A stretch of DNA of 9,299 bases, taken from CAZWSE01 sp964636575 (lineage in GTDB: Bacteria > Pseudomonadota > Alphaproteobacteria > Rhodobacterales > Rhodobacteraceae). How positions within the stretch are numbered: position 1 is the stretch's first letter; every line of letters begins with the position of its first letter. The DNA is taken from contig CAZWSE010000114.1 in the NCBI GenBank assembly GCA_964636575.1, positions 1 to 9,299 on the forward strand, given 5' to 3'. A model generated the notes under the pieces. The model had not been told where the DNA came from, made no database searches, and saw only the letters and a program-made list of their open reading frames with translations. Both the position numbers and the translations under genes were made by a program. Below, piece after piece: positions 1 through 6,462 of this stretch.

Positions 1-1607
1 AACGCCCGTCGTGACAGGCGCGGGCCGGGTGCGGATTGGAACCGTTTGTATTCGCTTATGTAGATCAAGTGTTCGATCTTCTTGGCCGTGGCGCGGTCAA
101 ACCCTGCTGCCACGCAATCCTCGATAGACCCGTCATCATCAACCAGAATCGTCAGCAGCGCGTCGAGTTCTGGGTAATCCGGCAGGCTGTCGCTGTCTTT
201 TTGGTCTTCGCGCAGCTCGGCTGTGGGGGGTTTGTCGATGATACGTGGGGCTATGACCTCGCCCGCTGGCCCCATCATCCAGTCTCGGTGGTTGTCGTTG
301 CGCCAGCGACAGGCATCGAAGACCCGCGTTTTGTACATATCTTTGATCGGATTATACCCACCTGACATATCGCCGTAGATCGTCGCATAGCCGACCGCCA
401 CTTCGGATTTGTTACCGGTGGTCAGCAGCATTTCCCCGAACTTGTTGGACAAAGCCATCAACAAAAGCCCACGCAGGCGGGACTGGATGTTTTCTTCGGT
501 CAGCCCTTCTTCCGTGCCCTCAAACAAGGGGGCCAGCGTTTCTGTCACTGCAGCCCTTGGACCAGAGATCGGCACATAGTCATAACGTACGCCAAGCGCG
601 TTTGCGACGGCTTCGGCATCATCCAGCGACGCGCGACTGGTGTATTCGGACGGCAACATGACGCAGCGCACGTTCTCTGCGCCCAGCGCATCTGTGGCAA
701 TGGTGGCCACGATGGCGCTGTCGATCCCGCCAGAGAGGCCAAGCAGTACTTTTTTGAAGCCGGTCTTTCCCATATAGTCGCGCAGGCCCTGCACCATGAC
801 GCGGTAGTCTTGTTCAAGCAGATCAGGGTGTTTGGCTTTGACGCCTTCGACGACACGCCACCCGTCAGCCCCGCGTTCCAGATCAACTTGGGTCACGGCC
901 TCATCGAACAATGGCAGTTGCGCCGCCAGTTCTCCGCCGGGGTTCAACGCGAAAGAGCCGCCGTCGAAGACTTGGTCGTCTTGTCCGCCAACCATGTTCA
1001 GATAGATCAGCGGCAGCCCTGTCTCAACCACGCGGGCGACCATGTGATTGATGCGGGTTTCAAACTTGCCGCGGTAATAAGGCGACCCGTTTGGAACCAG
1101 TAGGAACTCGGCCCCTGTTTCGGCCAAGGTCTCGGCCACGTCTTCATGCCATGCGTCTTCGCAGATCGGGCTTCCGATGCGCGTGTTTCCCACCGAGTAA
1201 GGTCCACCCAAGGGACCGCTGTCGAAGATGCGGACCTCGTCAAACACGGTTTCATTGGGCAGGTGGTGTTTGAGCGTTTGGCTCGCGATTATGCCGCCCT
1301 TGAGAATAAAGTAAGCGTTGAAAAGCTGGGTGCCTTCAATCCAAGGCCCCCCAATGGCAAGTGCCGGACCATCTGCGACTTCGACGGCCAAAGCGCGCAC
1401 AGCCTCAATCGCTTCGGTAAAGAACGCGGGCTTCATCACGAGATCTTGGGCGTTGTACCCAGTGATGAACATTTCGGGACAGGCCACCAGATCAGCCCCT
1501 GCGGCTTTGCCCTCTTCCCACGCGGCTTTAGCTTTGGCGGCATTTCCGGCCAAATCTCCGACTGTCGGGTTCAATTGCGCCAATGTGATGCGAAAACGAT
1601 CTGCCAT
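1..1607 (-). CDS. nadE: Glutamine-dependent NAD+ synthetase, 3' end cut by window edge
   Basis: Cytosolic enzyme making NAD+ from deamido-NAD+ (nicotinate adenine dinucleotide), ATP and glutamine, the last step of NAD synthesis. The start ATG is at 1607 and 535 residues are visible in one open frame. The N-terminal half is a nitrilase-type glutaminase: Glu45 in CPEMF, Lys113 in LKHHLPN and nucleophile Cys149 in SPICEDAW form the expected Glu-Lys-Cys triad. The C-terminal half is the ATP-pyrophosphatase synthetase with the P-loop LGLSGGIDSA around residues 289-298, then LLTTGNKSE and YGDMSGGYNPIKD. The frame is still open at base 1 and reads EYKRFQSAPGPRLSRRA, the usual family C-terminal region, so perhaps 15-20 residues are missing compared with the usual ~550. 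An AAGGTAAGGA-like stretch lies about 11 bases upstream of the start. It is transcribed divergently from the MORN gene with 151 bp between the starts. Residue positions come from my translation; the roles are family knowledge. Confidence 0.96.
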   Translation of the reverse strand, partial: MADRFRITLAQLNPTVGDLAGNAAKAKAAWEEGKAAGADLVACPEMFITGYNAQDLVMKPAFFTEAIEAVRALAVEVADGPALAIGGPWIEGTQLFNAYFILKGGIIASQTLKHHLPNETVFDEVRIFDSGPLGGPYSVGNTRIGSPICEDAWHEDVAETLAETGAEFLLVPNGSPYYRGKFETRINHMVARVVETGLPLIYLNMVGGQDDQVFDGGSFALNPGGELAAQLPLFDEAVTQVDLERGADGWRVVEGVKAKHPDLLEQDYRVMVQGLRDYMGKTGFKKVLLGLSGGIDSAIVATIATDALGAENVRCVMLPSEYTSRASLDDAEAVANALGVRYDYVPISGPRAAVTETLAPLFEGTEEGLTEENIQSRLRGLLLMALSNKFGEMLLTTGNKSEVAVGYATIYGDMSGGYNPIKDMYKTRVFDACRWRNDNHRDWMMGPAGEVIAPRIIDKPPTAELREDQKDSDSLPDYPELDALLTILVDDDGSIEDCVAAGFDRATAKKIEHLIYISEYKRFQSAPGPRLSRRA

Positions 1608-1724
1608 TGCGGTGTGGTCCTTACCTTTGCTTGCCTTTCAAATAGCAGAACCGCCAGCAAGGGAAAGCCACCCCGCGCAAAAGACGTTGCCCCCATGCAG
1701 GTGAGCGCTTAGGTTTTGCGCACA

Positions 1725-1730
1725 TAGAAT
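1725..1730 (+). promoter_or_regulatory. Weak candidate -10 element for the MORN gene
   Basis: TAGAAT matches the sigma-70 -10 consensus at 5 of 6 positions and lies 28 bp before the MORN start codon, in the 151-bp divergent spacer shared with nadE. No good -35 hexamer is found 16-18 bp upstream, so the call is tentative. A GANTC methylation-type site (GAATC, 1727-1731) overlaps its 3' side. I saw no clear promoter for nadE on the opposite strand of this spacer. Confidence 0.25.
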
Positions 1731-1758
1731 CTACGACGACCGACAGGGGCGCCCGATT

Positions 1759-1818
1759 ATGACCAGATCCATTGCAACATTCCTTCTTTGCGCAGCCCTT
1801 GCTGGACCGGCTTTGGCT
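1759..1818 (+). other. Signal-peptide coding segment of the MORN protein
   Basis: It encodes 20 residues: a short basic start (MTRS), a hydrophobic core rich in Leu and Ala, and GPALA just before the predicted signal peptidase I site, with Gln21 as the mature N-terminus. No lipobox cysteine lies at the cleavage site. The Cys at residue 11 is inside the hydrophobic core, so this is not a lipoprotein signal. It supports both the start codon and export. Confidence 0.8.
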
Positions 1819-3147
1819 CAGGACGGAACGATCGTCACAAAGCAATACGACGATGGTGGGGTCTACACTGGCACCTTCCGCGCAGGGGTTCAGCACGGCA
1901 CAGGAACCTACACCCTACCCAGCGGATACGAATATTCCGGCGAATGGGTGGATGGCGAAGTAAAAGGCGAAGGCGTTGCCCGTTTTGTGGACGGATCCGT
2001 CTATGAAGGCACCTTTGCCAAGGGCAAGCCTGAGGGTTTTGGCAAGATCATCTTCGCCGATGGCGGATCTTTCGATGGGGATTGGGTCAATGGCGCAATC
2101 ACCGGCCAAGGCACAATGCAACTTGCCAACGGCCTGCGCTATGAAGGCACTTTTCGCAATGGAAAGCTGAACGGCAAGGGCGCAATGACCGGCCCTGATG
2201 GCTACGAATACAAGGGCGATTGGGTCGATGGCACCAAACAAGGCATCGCAACGATCACCTACCCTGACGGGGCCGTCTATGATGGCGAAGTGACCGCCGG
2301 TCAGTTGAACGGCACCGGCACCCTGACCCAACCTGACGGGTTGATCTATGAAGGCCCATGGCGCAACAACCAGTTCCACGGGGTCGGGAAACTGACCCAA
2401 TCCAACGGCGATGTTTATGAAGGCAACCTTGAGGCCGGCCGCCGCGAAGGCCAGGGCAAAGTGACCTATGCCAACGGCAACGTCTATGAAGGCAGCTTTG
2501 TCCAAGACCAGCGCGAAGGCCAAGGCACCCTGCGCGAAGACAACGGCTATGTCTATGCCGGCACATGGGTTGCAGGGCGCAAAGAGGGCGAGGGCCAGCT
2601 TAGCTATCCCGATGGCGCCGTATACGTTGGCCAGTTTCGCGCCGACCTGCCCGATGGGTCCGGCAAGATCTCTTACGCGGACGGAACCGTCTATGAAGGC
2701 CAATGGGCCGCTGGCGTGATCGAAGGCACAGGCGCAATGACCTATCCCAACGGTGTCGTCTATTCAGGCTACTTCCGCGCCGCCCAACCTGATGGACAAG
2801 GCACAATCACTTACCCCGGCGGTTACCGCTATGAGGGCGGCTGGGAGAACGGCCAACGGCACGGCACTGGCACCTCGACCCAACCAGATGGCAGCATCTA
2901 TTCGGGCGAGTACAGAGACGGCAAACGCCACGGCAAAGGCAAAATGACCATGACAGACGGGTTCATTTACCAAGGCGACTGGAAAGAGGGCCTGTTCGAC
3001 GGACAGGGCCGCGCCACTTACGCCAACGGGGATGTCTACGACGGATCATTCGCAGCCGGAAAACGGCAGGGTGCAGGCACAATGCGGTTCGAAAACGGCC
3101 AGGTCGCGACCGGCAATTGGGACAAAGGCGCGTTGATCGAAGGCTAA
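1759..3147 (+). CDS. Exported MORN-repeat protein, 18 full 23-residue repeats
   Basis: A 462-residue protein with an N-terminal Sec signal peptide (Arg at position 3, hydrophobic stretch at 6-20, predicted cleavage after ALA at residue 20), so the mature protein is probably periplasmic or secreted. From residue 33 to 446 it consists of 18 head-to-tail MORN units of exactly 23 residues, pattern GxxYxGxWxxGxxxGxGxxxxxD/N, plus a final partial unit (447-462) that has lost its Tyr. No other domain is present. MORN units form a flat beta-hairpin ladder, in other proteins used for lipid or protein contact. Bacterial members are often mislabelled phosphatidylinositol-phosphate kinases after the plant enzymes that carry such repeats, but no kinase domain exists here. 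The start ATG is supported by the signal peptide and a purine-rich ACAGGGG 10 bases upstream. It is divergent from nadE and not obviously in an operon. The function is unknown; a structural or binding role at the envelope is inference. Confidence 0.9.
   Translation: MTRSIATFLLCAALAGPALAQDGTIVTKQYDDGGVYTGTFRAGVQHGTGTYTLPSGYEYSGEWVDGEVKGEGVARFVDGSVYEGTFAKGKPEGFGKIIFADGGSFDGDWVNGAITGQGTMQLANGLRYEGTFRNGKLNGKGAMTGPDGYEYKGDWVDGTKQGIATITYPDGAVYDGEVTAGQLNGTGTLTQPDGLIYEGPWRNNQFHGVGKLTQSNGDVYEGNLEAGRREGQGKVTYANGNVYEGSFVQDQREGQGTLREDNGYVYAGTWVAGRKEGEGQLSYPDGAVYVGQFRADLPDGSGKISYADGTVYEGQWAAGVIEGTGAMTYPNGVVYSGYFRAAQPDGQGTITYPGGYRYEGGWENGQRHGTGTSTQPDGSIYSGEYRDGKRHGKGKMTMTDGFIYQGDWKEGLFDGQGRATYANGDVYDGSFAAGKRQGAGTMRFENGQVATGNWDKGALIEG
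1855..3144 (+). repeat. In-frame 69-bp tandem repeat array (18 full units plus partial)
   Basis: Eighteen consecutive 69-bp units (1855-3096) encode the MORN repeats, followed by 48 bp of a nineteenth (3097-3144). The period never changes: there is no insertion or deletion between units. The units are diverged at DNA level but share short blocks such as GTCTATGAAGGC and GGCAAGGGC. The codon periodicity also keeps a 262-codon antisense frame open (1915-2703), which is an artefact of the repeat. Confidence 0.9.
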
Positions 3148-3380
3148 AGCCCGATCAAAGTTTCCTCAAACGGTTGCCCGCTGCCTATCTACTCAACTCC
3201 GTGTTGATCCTTCGGTTAACGAACTGGCGCGCTTTGGCGTCAATTTCGATATAAACCGTTTGCAGCTAGAAAATTTGGCTAAAAACCCTTTGCCAAGGCC
3301 TGCAAATTGGCGTTTTGCTAGTGGCGTATTTGAAGACCCCCATTGTTTCGGGCCGCAAAATTCGCTCGAGAACCGATATT
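3148..3380. other. AT-richer intergenic region with inverted repeats
   Basis: A 233-bp gap between the MORN stop and the TetR start. The stretch 3241-3300 is about 40% GC by count, against about 55% in a sample line of the MORN gene. It holds TTTGCAG (3259-3265) with its complement CTGCAAA (3300-3306), and nested TTGGC (3275-3279) with GCCAA (3292-3296). GCCAA also pairs with a downstream TTGGC at 3307-3311. A GTTGATC / GGTTAAC hairpin with a CTTC loop lies at 3203-3220 but has no T-run, so it is not a convincing terminator. The repeats could be operator sites for the adjacent TetR-type regulator (inference). No clear promoter was recognised. Confidence 0.4.
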
Positions 3381-3995
3381 ATGAAGACTCAGACAAACCC
3401 GAAAGATCAGATTATTGAAGGTGCAATTGCGCACCTCGATGCCAATGGTCCACCGTTTGCCTCCTACGCCAACATCGCGGAGGCATCCGATTTGTCGCGC
3501 CAGTTGATGCGCTACTATTTTCCTGAACCAGATACACTGATGTTGGAAGTCTGCGATACCCTCTATGAAGCTTACAGACAGGCTTTAGCGCAGGGCGCAC
3601 AGCTTTATGACGGTGCCGATAAGCTTCATTTCATTCTGGATTTCTACTTCGAGGACCTCGACGTAACGCTCAGCCACACCGGCTGTAACGATTCCATAGT
3701 GGCCTACGCAGCAGGCAGTGCGAAAATCAAATCAGTGCTCCGCGAAAAATACGTCCTTATGGGTCAAGCCCTGCAATTGGAAATCAAGGTTGCCTATCCC
3801 GACATGCCTTTGCGCACCTGTTCAGAGATGGCTTATATGTGTCTGTGCATCCTTCACGGAAACCTGAAGCTGACCGGTTCGATTGGCATGAGCACCGATC
3901 ATTCCAAGATCGCCCGAAAAGCTATCGATACGCTTTTGAACACTGCGCAATCTGAAACCGCAGACCCATCGGCTGCGTTTGAGGTTTGGAGCTAA
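3381..3995 (+). CDS. TetR/AcrR-family transcriptional regulator
   Basis: A 204-residue protein of typical TetR length. The N-terminal helices carry a helix-turn-helix at about residues 28-48, with ASYANIAEASDLSRQLMRYYF resembling the TetR motif of small residues, then Ser-Arg, then an aromatic-rich recognition helix end and Phe47. The rest (about 55-190) is an all-helical ligand and dimerisation domain I cannot tie to a known ligand. It has five cysteines (58, 102, 147, 154, 156), two of them in MCLC, so redox or metal sensing is possible but unproven. I chose ATG 3381 because an upstream in-frame TTG at 3315 would add 22 residues before the DNA-binding domain and has no ribosome site. The ribosome site at 3381 is also weak (GAGAA). 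Its stop overlaps the stop of the convergent photolyase gene by 4 bases (CTAA). Likely autoregulated through the inverted repeats upstream (inference). Confidence 0.85.
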   Translation: MKTQTNPKDQIIEGAIAHLDANGPPFASYANIAEASDLSRQLMRYYFPEPDTLMLEVCDTLYEAYRQALAQGAQLYDGADKLHFILDFYFEDLDVTLSHTGCNDSIVAYAAGSAKIKSVLREKYVLMGQALQLEIKVAYPDMPLRTCSEMAYMCLCILHGNLKLTGSIGMSTDHSKIARKAIDTLLNTAQSETADPSAAFEVWS

Positions 3996-5518
3996 ACCGG
4001 CTCGCCCGCGTCCAGCTTCTGCAAAAACGCGTCCGCCTCGGCCAAAACAGTCGTCCGCTTGGTCTCATCCATTTTGTCCCACGTGCGGTACATGTTTCCC
4101 ATCCTCGGATTGCCACCAAACTTGTCCCGATGCTGATCCAGAAAGTGCCAATAAAGCAGGTTAAAGGGACATGCATCTGGCCCCGTCTTATCCGCCACCT
4201 TATAGGCGCAAGATTTGCAGTAATCCGACATCCGGTTGATATACGCCCCGCTGCTGACGTAGGGCTTTGAGGCGATAATCCCGCCGTCTGCGAATTGGCT
4301 CATGCCAACTGTGTTCGGGGCTTCGACCCATTCATAGGCGTCTGCGTAGACCTCTAGATACCATTCATGCAGACGGGTCGGATGGAGCCCTGCGATCAAA
4401 GCGAAATTGCCCGTCACCATAAGCCGTTGGATATGGTGGGCATAGGCTTGTGACTTGGTCTGGGCGACTGCCTTTGACAGACAGTTCATCTTCGTCTCGC
4501 CTCCCCAATAAAGCGCGGGCAAATCACGGGTCTGGTTCAGCCCGTTGCGGCGGGCATAGCCCGGACCTTCCAGAAAGTAGATTCCCCGCACATATTCACG
4601 CCAGCCTATGATTTGTCGAATGAACCCTTCGACCGCATTCAACGGCGCGCGTCCGGCAGTATACTCCGCCTCTGCCGTTTTGCAGATTTCCAGCGGCCCC
4701 AGCAGGCCCACGTTCAGATAGGGCGACAGAACCGCATGGAACAAAAAGGCATGATCATTGACCATCGCATCCTGAAAATCGCCGAACTTGGGCAAAGCAT
4801 GCTGCATGAAATGGGCCATCGCCTGCAAGGCCTGATCACGGGTGGTAGCAAACCAGAACGGATGCAAATCACCGAAATGGTCGGAAAAGCGGGTCTCGAC
4901 CAAATCAAGGACAGCCTGCACGTCCGCATCCGGTTCAAATTGCAAAGGCCCGCCAAAGGTCAAATCGTTAGGGGCGGGTTTGCGGTTGTCGTGATCAAAA
5001 TTCCATTTGCCACCCATCGGCTGGTCACCGTCCATCAGCAGGCCTGTTTTGCGGCGCATGTCGCGGTAAAAATACTCCATCCGAAGCTGTTTGCGGCCTT
5101 CGGCCCAGCCTTCAAAATCAGCGTGACTGGCCAGAAACCGATCATCTGGCAGGATGGTCACCTTGAATGGAGCTTTTCCTAGAGCTTCGATCAAGCGCCA
5201 CTCGCCCGGCTCGGTCACCAACAGCTCAGAGGCACCAGTCTCCTCCATCCGCCGCAAGACCTCGCCCACCAGCGATCCGGCGTTGGCCGTGTCATCCAAT
5301 TCGGTGTAGCACAGGTCCCAATCTGCAGCGCGCAAAGCGGCGGCATGACCCCGCATTGCCGAAAATACAAAAGCGATCTTTTTGGGATGATGGCGGACAT
5401 AGGACGCTTCATCGATGACCTCTGCCATCACAACACAGTCCTGCGCCGGATCTGCCGCATTAAGCGATGACAGGTCCATCGACAGCTGGTCGCCCAGCAC
5501 AAGGACAAGACGTTTCAC
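3992..5518 (-). CDS. Iron-sulfur bacterial cryptochrome/photolyase (PhrB/CryB type)
   Basis: A 508-residue flavoprotein of the FeS-BCP branch (photolyase-related), whose studied members PhrB of Agrobacterium and CryB of Rhodobacter are of similar length. PhrB repairs (6-4) photoproducts in UV-damaged DNA. The four 4Fe-4S ligands are present as Cys346, 434, 437 and 450, with the same 88-3-13 spacing as PhrB Cys350/438/441/454. His361-His362-x-x-Arg365 matches the HHxxR lesion-site motif. Trp338, Trp386 and Tyr387 match the electron-transfer residues, and Tyr420 and Tyr426 the lesion-site tyrosines. The N-terminal domain (VLVLGDQL) is the antenna-binding Rossmann-like part. A GTG start at 5518 gives a 4-base GTGA overlap with the upstream SDR stop, indicating translational coupling. 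An in-frame TTG at 5521 is the alternative start and adds one residue. A signalling (CryB-like) role instead of repair cannot be excluded by sequence, but all repair residues I know are intact. Confidence 0.95.
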   Translation of the reverse strand: MKRLVLVLGDQLSMDLSSLNAADPAQDCVVMAEVIDEASYVRHHPKKIAFVFSAMRGHAAALRAADWDLCYTELDDTANAGSLVGEVLRRMEETGASELLVTEPGEWRLIEALGKAPFKVTILPDDRFLASHADFEGWAEGRKQLRMEYFYRDMRRKTGLLMDGDQPMGGKWNFDHDNRKPAPNDLTFGGPLQFEPDADVQAVLDLVETRFSDHFGDLHPFWFATTRDQALQAMAHFMQHALPKFGDFQDAMVNDHAFLFHAVLSPYLNVGLLGPLEICKTAEAEYTAGRAPLNAVEGFIRQIIGWREYVRGIYFLEGPGYARRNGLNQTRDLPALYWGGETKMNCLSKAVAQTKSQAYAHHIQRLMVTGNFALIAGLHPTRLHEWYLEVYADAYEWVEAPNTVGMSQFADGGIIASKPYVSSGAYINRMSDYCKSCAYKVADKTGPDACPFNLLYWHFLDQHRDKFGGNPRMGNMYRTWDKMDETKRTTVLAEADAFLQKLDAGEPV

Positions 5519-6177
5519 CAAGGGACCTGCGCGCCTTCCCAGTCGTAAAACCCACCTGTCTGATCGGGCGCGAGAGAGTCTATGACCGTCAGCAAGTTCT
5601 CAGCAGCCTCCGCGGCTGGGACACTCGGGTGCCGCCCCAAATACTTCTGCGTAAACGGGGTCTGAACAGTCCCAGGATGCAATGCAACGCAGGCCGCTTT
5701 GGGGTGGGTGCGCGCCAGTTCTATCGCGCTCGTGTGGACGATCTGATTCACGGCAGCTTTAGCGGCGCGGTAACTGACCCACCCGCCAATCCGGTTGTCA
5801 CCAATGGACCCAACACGCGCCGACAAAACGGCAAACACGGCACGCCGGTCACGGGGCAACAACCGCGCGGCATGGCGCAACACAAGGGCGGGGCCAACGG
5901 CATTTAATGCAAACTGCGCCATCATGGCCTCAGCGGTCACTGATTTTATCGATTTCTCCGGGACAGCGCCGTCAATCTCCAACGCGCCAGTGGCAACCAG
6001 CACCAAATCGAACGGACCAGCCACGTCAGACAAAACACGATCCACCGCCGCCTCATCGGTTAAATCCAAACCATCACTGCGCGACAAACCCACAACAGCA
6101 ACACCGCGCGACTGCAATTCATCAGCCACCGCAGTTCCGATCCCACCGGATGCCCCAATTATCAATGCACGTTCCAT
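5515..6177 (-). CDS. Short-chain dehydrogenase/reductase (SDR), coupled to the photolyase
   Basis: A 220-residue classical-type SDR. The NAD(P)-binding glycine motif GASGGIG is at residues 8-14. Asn92 is in LNAVGP. The catalytic Ser119, Tyr136 and Lys140 are in LSAR and YRAAK, followed by HPGTVQTPF near 167-175. It resembles the CsgA/C-factor-like SDRs found in many proteobacteria; the substrate cannot be read from the sequence. The ATG at 6177 is preferred over upstream extension to 6327 because it starts the Rossmann fold directly and has TGGGG about 6 bases upstream. The extension would be an unconserved stretch antisense to the leu leader. Its TGA overlaps the photolyase GTG, so the two are made from one transcript with this gene first. 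Pairing with a flavoprotein photolyase hints at a shared regulon rather than a known reaction (inference). Confidence 0.92.
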   Translation of the reverse strand: MERALIIGASGGIGTAVADELQSRGVAVVGLSRSDGLDLTDEAAVDRVLSDVAGPFDLVLVATGALEIDGAVPEKSIKSVTAEAMMAQFALNAVGPALVLRHAARLLPRDRRAVFAVLSARVGSIGDNRIGGWVSYRAAKAAVNQIVHTSAIELARTHPKAACVALHPGTVQTPFTQKYLGRHPSVPAAEAAENLLTVIDSLAPDQTGGFYDWEGAQVPW

Positions 6178-6274
6178 GAAGCCCCAGCTAGCCGATGACA
6201 AACAAACTTCAATCCCTTCTTTGTTCAAAGTAAATCCCCGCCGGAGGCTCCGACCATCTGCAGAATTTTCAGGG

Positions 6275-6302
6275 TTCCCATTTAAGGCGACACAGGTATA
6301 AA
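6275..6302 (+). promoter_or_regulatory. Weak candidate promoter for the leu leader and leuA
   Basis: TATAAA at 6297-6302 is a 5-of-6 match to the -10 consensus, with a poor TTCCCA at 6275-6280 as a possible -35 (16-bp spacer). Transcription would then begin about 1-3 bases before the leader ATG at 6310, making the leader mRNA nearly leaderless. The rest of the SDR-leuA divergent gap (6178-6309) holds only a small CGGAG/CTCCG hairpin near 6242-6252 and no better promoter that I can see. Confidence 0.3.
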
Positions 6303-6309
6303 TGAGCGC

Positions 6310-6381
6310 ATGACAGCACAGACGCATTTTTCGCGGACCACATCCGCCCTGCTGGCAGCCCTACTGCTAACCCGCCTCTGA
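6310..6381 (+). CDS. leuL: Leucine-rich leader peptide of the leuA attenuator
   Basis: A 23-codon open frame placed just before the regulatory hairpins upstream of leuA. Its second half encodes SALLAALLLTRL: six of the last ten residues are Leu, using CTG, CTG, CTA, CTG, CTA and CTC. CTA is generally an uncommon Leu codon in GC-rich alphaproteobacteria, which would make translation sensitive to charged leucyl-tRNA. The last codon and the TGA (6376-6381) lie inside the first strand of the downstream hairpin, as expected for ribosome-position sensing. The ribosome site is weak (CAGG at 6293-6296, or GAG at 6304-6306), and initiation could be leaderless if the nearby -10 is real. It is not homologous in sequence to the enteric leuL, so the name reflects role and position. 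Confidence 0.8.
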   Translation: MTAQTHFSRTTSALLAALLLTRL

Positions 6382-6427
6382 GCGTGTCCCATCAGGCGCG
6401 CCCGCTCAGAGGAGACCGGCGCGCGCC
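6373..6427 (+). promoter_or_regulatory. leuA attenuator: competing RNA hairpins
   Basis: Four segments can pair in alternative ways. Segment 1 CCTCTGAGCG (6375-6384, containing the leader's last codon and stop) pairs perfectly with segment 3 CGCTCAGAGG (6403-6412). Segment 2 GGCGCGC (6395-6401) pairs with segment 4 GCGCGCC (6421-6427), or in a shifted register 6396-6402 with 6418-6424. CGCCT (6373-6377) can also pair with AGGCG (6394-6398). The 1:3 and 2:4 helices cross, so they exclude each other unless a pseudoknot forms. A ribosome stalled on Leu codons would change which helix forms. No T-run follows segment 4, so whether the output is termination (perhaps Rho-dependent) or access to the leuA start is open. 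Confidence 0.75.
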
Positions 6428-6462
6428 AAGACACCCCAAAGTTAGCAAATGAGAATTCCAAA

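Noticed and set aside
1146..1712. 188-codon plus-strand frame opposite nadE
   Set aside because: It runs antisense through the conserved glutaminase domain of nadE, and the translation has no recognisable family.
1727..1731. GANTC (CcrM-type) sites near the MORN and mreB promoters as a cell-cycle signal
   Set aside because: GANTC also occurs inside genes in this window (for example GATTC in the TetR gene), so two sites in gaps are not evidence by themselves.
1915..2703. 262-codon antisense open frame within the MORN gene
   Set aside because: It is a by-product of the 69-bp in-frame periodicity and codon bias; its translation is itself a low-complexity 23-residue repeat with no start signals or recognised domain.
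3203..3220. Hairpin after the MORN gene as an intrinsic terminator
   Set aside because: The stem includes G-U pairs and is followed by GAAC with no T-run, and it lies about 55 bp after the stop.
3315..3380. TTG start for the TetR regulator, 22 residues upstream
   Set aside because: A rare start codon without a ribosome site; ATG 3381 gives the usual TetR length and N-terminus.
4613..5182. 189-codon plus-strand frame opposite the photolyase
   Set aside because: It is a shadow of a strongly recognised gene with all cofactor residues intact on the minus strand.
6178..6327. N-terminal extension of the SDR to 6327
   Set aside because: It would add 50 residues before the glycine-rich nucleotide-binding motif and run antisense to the leu leader; ATG 6177 has a better ribosome site.
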